In this document: positions 1-5,453 of the stretch, one piece after another | How the letters are laid out: each line of letters begins with the position of its first letter | Numbering within the stretch: position 1 is the first letter of the stretch | Assembly (NCBI GenBank): GCA_023432845.1 | Contig: JAEZEY010000489.1 | Span: 1 to 5,453, forward strand | Direction: 5' to 3' | Length of the DNA stretch: 5,453 nt | Origin: Pseudomonadota bacterium | Lineage (GTDB): Bacteria; Pseudomonadota; Alphaproteobacteria; Rhizobiales; Xanthobacteraceae | Made by a program: the position numbers and the translations under genes | Notes under the pieces: model-generated | The model's database searches: none | What the model was told of the DNA's origin: nothing | What the model saw: only the letters and a program-made list of their open reading frames with translations

Positions 1-39
1 GAATGACTCCGGCCGCGCTTTGGTGGGAATGGGGGACGC
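1..39 (+). other. Short leader upstream of dctQ, possibly the end of an upstream gene
   Basis: If read from base 1, this stretch gives one codon and then TGA at 4-6, which could be the end of an upstream gene. In TRAP operons that gene would often be dctP, but one codon is too little to identify anything. A purine-rich run, GGGGGA at 31-36, sits three bases before the ATG at 40, and GTGGGAA at 24-29 sits ten bases before it. Either could act as a weak ribosome binding site for dctQ. No promoter can be recognised in so short a piece. Confidence 0.25.
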
Positions 40-552
40 ATGAGCGAGTTTCAGGCGGACGCGCCCGGTCCGTGGCGCCGTTTCACCGCCGCCTATGCGA
101 TCCTGCTGTCGGGGCTGCTGGCAATCACCGTCGGGCTGCTGATCATCCCGGTCAGCCTGCAAATCTTCTCCCGGTACACCGAGCTGATCCCGTCCTACAT
201 CTGGACCGAGGAGATGGCGCGGTTCATGTTCATCTGGACGATCATGATCGGCGCCATGATCGGCGTGCGTGAATCGACGCATTTCGAAGTCGATCTGATG
301 CCGCGGCTGGGGTTGCGCGGCGAGGCCGTCGCCCGGCTAACCGGGCGGCTCGGTGTCCTCGTTGCCGCATTCGTATTTGTTTACGCTGGTATCGAGTTCA
401 CTCGCTTCGCCTGGAAGCGCACGTCGGAACTGGCCGATCTGCCGCTCTGGTACATCCACGTCGCCTGGCCGGTCACCGGGGTGACCTGGCTCGTGTTTCT
501 CGGCGAGCAGATGCTCAGCGACCTCAAGACAGCATTCGGGAGAAGCGAGTGA
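40..552 (+). CDS. dctQ: TRAP transporter small permease subunit (DctQ family)
   Basis: This gene encodes the small integral-membrane subunit of a tripartite ATP-independent periplasmic (TRAP) transporter. In this family DctQ pairs with the large permease DctM, and a periplasmic DctP protein delivers the substrate. The 170-residue length is normal. Four hydrophobic segments are visible at about residues 17-41, 59-76, 102-124 and 136-156. The family hallmark is clear: WTEEMARFMFIW at 55-66, followed by a charged loop with RESTHFEVD (77-85), where DctQ proteins typically have a similar R-x-x-x-H-x-x-V/I-D pattern. ATG 40 was chosen because it gives a short cytoplasmic N-terminus before the first helix. 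The stop overlaps the GTG of dctM by four bases, which suggests coupled translation. The substrate cannot be predicted from DctQ alone; family assignment is firm. Confidence 0.93.
   Translation: MSEFQADAPGPWRRFTAAYAILLSGLLAITVGLLIIPVSLQIFSRYTELIPSYIWTEEMARFMFIWTIMIGAMIGVRESTHFEVDLMPRLGLRGEAVARLTGRLGVLVAAFVFVYAGIEFTRFAWKRTSELADLPLWYIHVAWPVTGVTWLVFLGEQMLSDLKTAFGRSE
538..542 (+). promoter_or_regulatory. Ribosome binding site for dctM
   Basis: GGGAG lies six bases before the GTG at 549, inside the last codons of dctQ. It supports the GTG start in the GTGA overlap at 549-552 rather than an internal ATG, and it fits coupled translation of the two permease subunits. Confidence 0.6.
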
Positions 553-1868
553 CCGGCTCCGTCCTGTCGCCTGGGACGGCGGCGCTCATCCTGTTCGGCT
601 GCTTCTTCCTGTTCATGTTGATGCGGGTGCCGGTCGCCTTTGCGCTGGCCCTGGCCTGCTTGCCGATCCTTGCGATCGAGCCGCGGCTCGACACCATGAA
701 TCTGATGCAGGAGACCTTCAACGCCTACAACTCCTTCATCCTGCTGGCGGTGCCGTTCTTCCTGCTCACCGCCAACCTGATGAATGTCGGTGGCACCACG
801 GATCGGCTGCTCAAGCTGTCGCGCGCCATGGTCGGGCATTTCCCCGGCGGGCTAGCCCAGATCAATGTCGTGCTATCGATGTTCTTCGCCGGTATTTCGG
901 GCTCCTCGACCGCGGATGCTGCGAGCCAGTCCAAGATTTTCATCGATGCGCAGACGAAGGAGGGCTACGACCTGTCCTTCTCGGTCGCGATCACGGCGGT
1001 GTCAGCCGTGCTGGCGGTGATCGTGCCGCCCTCGATCCTGATGATCGTCTGGGGCGGTATCCTCACCGTGTCGATTGGCGCGCTGTTTCTGGCCGGCATT
1101 CTGCCCGGCCTGCTGATTGGGCTGGCGCAAATGGCGACCGTTCATGCCTATGCGAAAGCGAGGGGCTATCCGACCTATCCGCGCGAATCCTGGCGGCAGT
1201 TTCTGTGTTCGGTCTGGATCGCGATCCCAGCGCTGATGACCCCGGCCATCATCATCGGCGGCAAGATTTTTGGCTGGTTCACGGCGACCGAGTCGGCCTG
1301 CATCGCCGTGCTTTATGCCGCGGTGCTGTCGCTGGTGGTCTATCGTGAGATGGACATGAAGGGGCTGTACGGCGCGCTGCTCGATACCGGCAAGCTCGCC
1401 GGCATCGCGCTGTTCTGCGTCGGCACCGCCAGCATGTTCGGCTGGCTGCTGGCCTATTACAAGATACCGGAGGCGATCCTTACCAATGTGAGCGCCTGGG
1501 GCATGGTCTTCATGGCCACCGGCTTTTTCATCTAGCTGGTGTTCATGGTCGTGGGCTGCTTCCTCGACGCCATCCCGGCGATTATTATCTGCGCGCCGAT
1601 CCTCGAGCCGCTGGCCAAGGGCGTGCAGATGGACCCGGTGCAGTTCGCGAAGATCGGCTTCGTCTCGCTGGCCTTCGGTCTGGTGACGCCGCCTTATGGA
1701 CTGTGCCTGATGATCGCCTGTTCGATCGCCGGCATCCGCATCCGCGACGCGATCAAGGACACCGTCATCATGCTGCTACCCATGCTGGCGGTGCTGGCCC
1801 TCGTCATCATGTGGCCGAAGATATCGCTACTGCTGCCGTCACTGATCTCGCCGGAGTTTCTGAGGTAG
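549..1868 (+). pseudogene. dctM: TRAP transporter large permease (DctM family), interrupted by an in-frame TAG
   Basis: This gene encodes the large transport subunit of the TRAP system, which carries the substrate across the inner membrane. The frame gives 328 residues, a TAG codon at 1533-1535 (position 329), then 110 further codons in the same frame to the TAG at 1866-1868. The total of 439 positions is close to the usual DctM length of about 425-440. Family motifs occur on both sides of the break: FFAGISGSSTADA (112-124), IVPPSILMIVWG (158-169) and FTATESA (244-250) before it; CFLDAIPAIII (337-347) and VTPPYGLCLMI (379-389) after it. The stop falls within a hydrophobic helix, so the shorter product would lack the last conserved helices and probably not transport. 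The downstream part shows no frameshift or decay, which points to a recent mutation or a base-call error. A restart at GTG 1539 or ATG 1545 is possible on paper but has no visible ribosome binding site. The family is certain; whether the gene is truly broken is not. Confidence 0.85.
1533..1535 (+). other. Premature amber codon inside dctM
   Basis: The reading is GGC TTT TTC ATC TAG CTG GTG TTC ATG, with hydrophobic DctM sequence on both sides in one frame. A single substitution from TTG, TGG, TAC, TAT, CAG, TCG, AAG or GAG would produce it. Leu, Trp or Tyr would best suit the membrane segment. No insertion or deletion is needed to explain the break. Confidence 0.9.
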
Positions 1869-1881
1869 AGAGGCTCAATAA

Positions 1882-1901
1882 AAGAATATTATCAATATCT
1901 T
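1882..1901. repeat. AT-rich imperfect hairpin downstream of dctM
   Basis: Arms AAGA(A)TATT at 1882-1890 and AATATCTT at 1894-1901 pair over eight bases with one bulged A and a three-base loop, ATC. The hairpin begins 14 bases after the dctM stop, so it could take part in 3'-end formation or processing. The stem is all weak pairs apart from one G-C and no T run follows, so I do not call it a terminator. Confidence 0.35.
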
Positions 1902-1936
1902 AGGCGGCACTCTTAAGCTGATACCTTGCATGAGCT

Positions 1937-1951
1937 GGCGCGTTTTGCGCC
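1937..1951. repeat. Inverted repeat GGCGC-GTTTT-GCGCC
   Basis: This is a perfect five-base-pair GC stem around a five-base loop. It shares the eight bases TTTGCGCC with the second inverted repeat at 1999-2025. It could be a weak hairpin or one copy of a protein-binding site. Short GC palindromes are common by chance in DNA this GC-rich. Confidence 0.35.
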
Positions 1952-1998
1952 CTCGCTTGTGATCGCCGGCACAGTCCGAGCCTCCGGATTTCGACCAT

Positions 1999-2025
1999 CA
2001 TGGCGGCGCGCGAATTTGCGCCATG
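1999..2025. repeat. Inverted repeat CATGGCG / CGCCATG upstream of the macroglobulin gene
   Basis: Seven-base perfect arms lie at 1999-2005 and 2019-2025, around 13 bases. Nested inside and overlapping the right arm is GCGCGAATTTGCGC (2008-2021), a 14-base palindrome with one mismatched pair. The element ends 69 bases before the ATG at 2095, a plausible place for an operator or a 5'-UTR hairpin. No known regulator motif is recognised. Confidence 0.4.
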
Positions 2026-2079
2026 TCATCGACACCATCCGGCGCTGCAATAATGCGATATTGGTGGGTCATCGAATCC

Positions 2080-2086
2080 GGGAGGG
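2080..2086 (+). promoter_or_regulatory. Strong ribosome binding site for the macroglobulin gene
   Basis: GGGAGGG, which contains the core GGAGG, lies eight bases before ATG 2095. This decides the start in favour of 2095 over the in-frame ATG at 2107, which would be 20 bases away. It also argues against the short overlapping frame that begins at TTG 1926. Confidence 0.75.
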
Positions 2087-2094
2087 TTTCCGTC

Positions 2095-2181
2095 ATGTCA
2101 CGGTCGATGCGCGCTGGTTTTGCCGGCGTCATGGCTGCCGCTGTGTTCACGCTGGGTCTGCTGACGCTGGCCGCCCAGGCA
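2095..2181 (+). other. Sec-type signal peptide of the macroglobulin
   Basis: Residues 1-29 have a basic start (Arg3, Arg6), a hydrophobic core at about 9-26 and a likely signal peptidase I site after AAQA, at Ala29. Cleavage one residue later is also possible. No Cys occurs in this stretch, so this is not a lipoprotein signal. Confidence 0.75.
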
Positions 2182-5100
2182 GCTGACAAGGCTTACACCA
2201 ATCCCGATCTCGATCAGGCCGCGATTACGCTCGAAGAGCAGATCAAGCAGGACGCCGGCACCGTTTCCAAGACGCCGCAGGTGCTGCGCCGCGAGGCCGA
2301 TGCCGCCTTCCAGAAGAAGGATGCGCGCAACGGCATGCTGCTGCTCGGCCAGCTAGTCGCCGCCGCGCCGCACGACGCCGACGCCTGGCTCCGGCTTGCC
2401 CGTGCGGTGCTTCAGATCCGCGCCCGCGATCCCAACGAGCAGGCAACGCTTTATGAGCGCGCCACCACCGCGGCCTACATCGCCTATACCCGCGCCACGC
2501 AGCCGGCGGCGGAGGCCGACGGCCTTGCGGTGCTCGGCCAGGCCTTTGCGGCGCGCAAGGAATGGCGCCCGGCGCTCGACACCATGCGATTGGCGCTGAC
2601 CTTGCGCGAAACCGCCGAACTGCGTGGCCGGTACGAACGGCTGCGCGTCGAGCACGGCTTCCGCATGCTCGACTATAGCGTGGATTCCGATGCGGTGTCG
2701 CCGCGCGCCTGCTTCCACTTCTCCGAGGCGCTGCCGGAGAAGCGAACCGATTTCTCGCCCTTCGTCTCCGTCGCCGGTCAGGACAAGCCGGCGATTTCGG
2801 TTTCCGACAAGCAACTCTGCGTCGATGGGCTCAAACACGGCGAGCGCTATGCCATCACCTTGCGCGCCGGCCTGCCGTCGACTGTGCACGAGACGCTGAC
2901 GCGGACAGCCGAGTTCACGGTATTCGTGCGCGACCGCAAGCCGTCCGCACGCTTCTCAGGCAAGGCCTATGTGCTGCCCAAGACCGGCCAGCGCGGCATT
3001 CCGGTGCTCAGCGTCAACACGTCAGCGGTCAAGCTCACGGTCTATCGCATCGGCGACCGCAATCTCATCGACACGGTGCTGGGCTACGATTTCCAGCGCA
3101 ATCTGAGCCCCTACGAAGGCGAGCAGCTCGGCGCCGAGCGCGGCACCAAGGTGTGGAGCGGCGAGTTGGCGGTCGAGCAGAAGCTCAACACCGAGGTGAC
3201 CACGGCCTTCCCGGTGGACGAAGCGCTGCCGGACATCAAGCCCGGCGTCTATGCCATGACGGCGGTGCCGAAGGACTCCATCACTGCCTACGACTATGAG
3301 CAGGCTCCGACGCAGTGGTTCATCGTCTCTGATTTCGGCCTGACCGCCTATTCGGGGCAGGACGGCATCGACGTCTTTGTGCATTCGCTGGCCTCGGCGC
3401 AGCCGCTCAATGGCGTCGAAGTGCGGCTGATGGCGCGCAACAACGAGATGCTGGCGACCAAGGCGACCGACTTCAACGGCCGCGTTCATTTCGAAGCCGG
3501 CCTGGCGCGCGGCGAGGGCGGGCAATCGCCGGCCGCAGTCATCGTCTCGGGTAAGAGCGACTATGCATTCCTCAGCCTCAAGTCGAACGCGTTCGACCTG
3601 TCCGATCGCGGCGTCGCCGGCCGGGCCACCCCGGCCGGGCTCGATGCCTTCGTCTACACCGAGCGCGGCGTCTATCGCACCGGCGAGACAGTGGCGGTCA
3701 CGGCGCTCCTGCGCGACGCTCGCGGCGTGGCCGCGCCCAACGTGCCGCTCACCCTCGTGGTCGAGCGTCCGGACGGTGTGGACTACAAGCGCGTTGTTGT
3801 GCCGGATCAGGGGTTAGGGGGCCGCAGCCTCGAAGTGCCAATCGTTTCGACCGCCTCGACCGGCACCTGGCGCGTGCGCGCTTATACAGATCCGAAGCGT
3901 CCGGCGGTGGGCGAAACCACCTTCATGGTCGAGGACTATGTGCCCGACCGCATCGAATTCGACTTGACCACGCAGGCCAAGGTGATCCCGCGCCAGGGCT
4001 CGATCGATCTTATGGTCGATGGGCGCTTCCTCTATGGCGCGGCGGCTTCGAACCTCGACCTCAGCGGCGCGGTGACGGTCCAGCCGGCGACCGAGCGCGC
4101 CGGTTTCCCCGGCTATCGCTTCGGTCTCTACGACGAGCCGGTGACCCCGGACCGTCAGGAACTCACCGACCTGCCGCAGACCGATGACAAGGGCAGGACG
4201 ACCGTGCCGGTCGAACTCGCCAATCTGCCGGACACGACGCGCCCGCTCGAGGCGCTGATCGCTATCGACATGTTGGAGTCCGGAGGCCGCGGCGTTGAGC
4301 GCAAGCTGACGCTGCCTATCGCGCCGGATGGCGACATGATCGGCGTCAAGCCGAACTTCAACGGCCTGTCGCTCGCCGACGGCGCCAACGCCGACTTCGA
4401 CATCATTGTCGCGGCGCCCGATGGCGCGCGGCTCGAGCGCAAGGGCCTGAAATACGAACTGCTGCGCCTCGAGACGACCTATCAATGGTATCGCCAGAAC
4501 GGGCAGTGGAATTATGAGCCGGTGAAGCGCACGCAGCGCGTCGCCAACGGCACCGTCGATGTCATGGCGGTCCAGCCGGGCAAGCTGTCGCTGCCGGTTA
4601 ACTGGGGCCGCTACCGCCTCGAAGTCACCGACCGCAGCCCGAACGGCATGATTACCTCGCTGTCGTTCGACGCCGGCTTCTATGCGGAGTCGAGCGCCGA
4701 TACGCCCGACCTGCTCGACATTGCGCTCGACAAGCCGGGTTATGCTTCGGGAGAGACCATGAACGTCGCGGTGACCGCGCGAAGCGCCGGCCGGCTGACG
4801 CTCAACGTGTTCACCGACAAACTGGTCATGAGCCAGTCGCAGGACGTGAGTGCGGCCGGCACCGTGAAAGTCGCGATGCCGGTCGGCAAGGACTGGGGCA
4901 CGGGCGCATACCTCGTCGCCACCTTGCGCCGTCCACTCGATCAGCCGGCGCAGCGCATGCCCGGCCGCGCCATCGGCGTGCAGTGGTTCAATATCGACCG
5001 CGCGCAGCGCACGCTCGATGTCGTCATGACCTTGCCCGGCACGATGCGGCCCGAGGGCGCGCTCAACGTTCCGATCAAGATCGGCGGGCTGGCTGCGGGC

Positions 5101-5453
5101 GAGCAGGCGCGTGTTGTTGTTGCCGCCGTTGACGTCGGCATTCTCAACCTCACGAACTACAAGCCACCGGCGCCGGATGACTATTATCTCGGCCAGCGCC
5201 GTCTGACCGCCGAAGTGCGCGACCTCTACGGCCAGCTCATCGACGGCATGCAGGGCGCGCGCGGCCAGATCCGCTCCGGCGGCGACATGGGCGGCGCAGA
5301 GTTGTCGGGCTCGCCGCCGGCGCAGGCGCCGCTGTCGCTGTATTCGGGCATCGTGACAGTTGGCGCCGACGGCACCGCCAATGTCAGCTTCGATATTCCG
5401 GCTTTCGCCGGCACCGTCCGCGTCATGGCGGTGGCCTGGAGCAACGACAAGGT
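2095..5453 (+). CDS. Bacterial alpha-2-macroglobulin family protein, YfhM-like (3' end beyond window)
   Basis: This gene encodes a large secreted protease-trap protein: in this family a protease cuts the bait region and is then captured, often through a thioester. The frame is open for 1,119 codons to the window edge; full family members are about 1,600-1,750 residues. Order seen, with approximate residues: signal peptide 1-29; TPR-like helices 60-180; a first MG-like domain 195-280 with Cys206 and Cys242; a second MG domain 285-395 with Trp354; bMG3-like domain 405-500; MG2-type domain 515-620 carrying YTERGVYRTGE (521-531) and ending in VEDYVPDRIEF (612-622); two more MG domains 620-860; bait-region domain from about 879 (LDKPGYASGE) with VDVGILNLTNY (1012-1022). 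The start of the A2M domain follows (about 1083 onward). The CxEQ thioester, if present, would lie further on. There is no lipobox cysteine, so a soluble periplasmic form is inferred, unlike lipid-anchored E. coli YfhM. The gene probably has its own promoter. The partner pbpC often lies next to such genes but is not visible here. Confidence 0.93.
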   Translation, partial: MSRSMRAGFAGVMAAAVFTLGLLTLAAQAADKAYTNPDLDQAAITLEEQIKQDAGTVSKTPQVLRREADAAFQKKDARNGMLLLGQLVAAAPHDADAWLRLARAVLQIRARDPNEQATLYERATTAAYIAYTRATQPAAEADGLAVLGQAFAARKEWRPALDTMRLALTLRETAELRGRYERLRVEHGFRMLDYSVDSDAVSPRACFHFSEALPEKRTDFSPFVSVAGQDKPAISVSDKQLCVDGLKHGERYAITLRAGLPSTVHETLTRTAEFTVFVRDRKPSARFSGKAYVLPKTGQRGIPVLSVNTSAVKLTVYRIGDRNLIDTVLGYDFQRNLSPYEGEQLGAERGTKVWSGELAVEQKLNTEVTTAFPVDEALPDIKPGVYAMTAVPKDSITAYDYEQAPTQWFIVSDFGLTAYSGQDGIDVFVHSLASAQPLNGVEVRLMARNNEMLATKATDFNGRVHFEAGLARGEGGQSPAAVIVSGKSDYAFLSLKSNAFDLSDRGVAGRATPAGLDAFVYTERGVYRTGETVAVTALLRDARGVAAPNVPLTLVVERPDGVDYKRVVVPDQGLGGRSLEVPIVSTASTGTWRVRAYTDPKRPAVGETTFMVEDYVPDRIEFDLTTQAKVIPRQGSIDLMVDGRFLYGAAASNLDLSGAVTVQPATERAGFPGYRFGLYDEPVTPDRQELTDLPQTDDKGRTTVPVELANLPDTTRPLEALIAIDMLESGGRGVERKLTLPIAPDGDMIGVKPNFNGLSLADGANADFDIIVAAPDGARLERKGLKYELLRLETTYQWYRQNGQWNYEPVKRTQRVANGTVDVMAVQPGKLSLPVNWGRYRLEVTDRSPNGMITSLSFDAGFYAESSADTPDLLDIALDKPGYASGETMNVAVTARSAGRLTLNVFTDKLVMSQSQDVSAAGTVKVAMPVGKDWGTGAYLVATLRRPLDQPAQRMPGRAIGVQWFNIDRAQRTLDVVMTLPGTMRPEGALNVPIKIGGLAAGEQARVVVAAVDVGILNLTNYKPPAPDDYYLGQRRLTAEVRDLYGQLIDGMQGARGQIRSGGDMGGAELSGSPPAQAPLSLYSGIVTVGADGTANVSFDIPAFAGTVRVMAVAWSNDK

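Larger units (their letters stand above)
1869..2094. other. Intergenic region between the TRAP genes and the macroglobulin gene
   Basis: I see no convincing gene in these 226 bases. Short open frames on both strands run into the start of the macroglobulin gene, and none has a good ribosome binding site or a recognisable product. The left end is AT-rich (about 1872-1902), unlike the flanking genes, and the rest is GC-rich with inverted repeats. The gap probably contains the end of the TRAP transcript and the promoter of the downstream gene. Neither a canonical intrinsic terminator (GC stem followed by a T run) nor a clear -35/-10 pair is visible. The best promoter-like match is TCGACA at 2029-2034, but it has no good -10 at the right distance. 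Confidence 0.6.

Noticed and set aside
381..839. Minus-strand open frame of 152 codons across the dctQ/dctM junction
   Set aside because: It is antisense to two recognised TRAP subunits, and its Gln/Arg/His-rich composition is typical of a shadow frame.
1937..1951. Hairpin considered as an intrinsic terminator for the TRAP genes
   Set aside because: The stem is only five pairs and is followed by CTCGCTTG rather than a run of T.
2029..2056. Possible sigma-70 promoter: TCGACA with TAATGC 16 bases later
   Set aside because: The -35 matches TTGACA at five of six bases, but the -10 matches TATAAT at only two of six. It is not strong enough to annotate.
1926..2186. Short + strand frame of 86 codons starting at TTG in the intergenic region
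   Set aside because: It overlaps the start of the macroglobulin gene in another frame, has no ribosome binding site, is Arg/His-rich as expected for out-of-frame GC-rich DNA, and resembles no known product.
2353..2889. Minus-strand open frame of 178 codons opposite the macroglobulin gene
   Set aside because: It is antisense to well-supported MG-domain coding. Long antisense frames are typical of GC-rich genes, and its composition (Arg, Gly, Ala, His) is that of a shadow frame.
3814..4485. Minus-strand open frame of 223 codons
   Set aside because: It lies wholly opposite the MG2 and following MG domains of the macroglobulin, whose motifs confirm the + strand. The antisense protein has no recognisable domain.
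1..5453. CRISPR arrays, tRNA or rRNA genes, insertion sequences and attachment sites
   Set aside because: No regularly spaced repeats, tRNA-like folds, transposase sequence or terminal inverted repeats with target duplications were seen. Almost all the window is explained by three genes.

Overview
This 5,453-base, GC-rich window looks like chromosomal DNA of an alphaproteobacterium. A Rhizobiales or Bradyrhizobiaceae-like source is my guess. It rests on codon bias, on the TRAP transporter type and on the style of the alpha-2-macroglobulin; no taxonomic marker gene is present. All real coding is on the + strand and falls into two unrelated units separated by a 226-base gap.

Region 1 (about 1-1868) is the membrane half of a TRAP transporter, a solute importer driven by an ion gradient. 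A four-helix small permease (DctQ, 40-552) overlaps by four bases a large permease (DctM, from GTG 549), so the two are probably translationally coupled. The DctM frame is interrupted by a single in-frame TAG at 1533-1535. Coding then resumes in the same frame, with clear DctM sequence, to a proper end at 1868. The gene is therefore a nonsense-disrupted allele, a sequencing error, or a read-through case. The periplasmic solute-binding subunit (DctP) is not in the window; it may lie just upstream, where a possible stop codon sits at 4-6.

Region 2 (1869-2094) is a gap with no convincing gene. It holds an AT-rich imperfect hairpin just after dctM and two similar GC-rich inverted repeats before the next gene.

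Region 3 (2095-5453, running off the right edge) is one uninterrupted frame of 1,119 codons encoding the N-terminal part of a bacterial alpha-2-macroglobulin (E. coli YfhM-like). It has a signal peptide without a lipobox, a TPR-like helical region, a series of macroglobulin (MG) domains and the bait-region domain. The thioester domain and C-terminus lie beyond the window. Members of this family are periplasmic protease traps and are often encoded beside pbpC (penicillin-binding protein 1C), which would be expected downstream.

I see no evidence of a wholly new system. The items most worth a second look are the amber codon in dctM, the unusual N-terminus and lack of a lipid anchor in the macroglobulin, its putative bait segment, and the repeated inverted-repeat motif in the gap.
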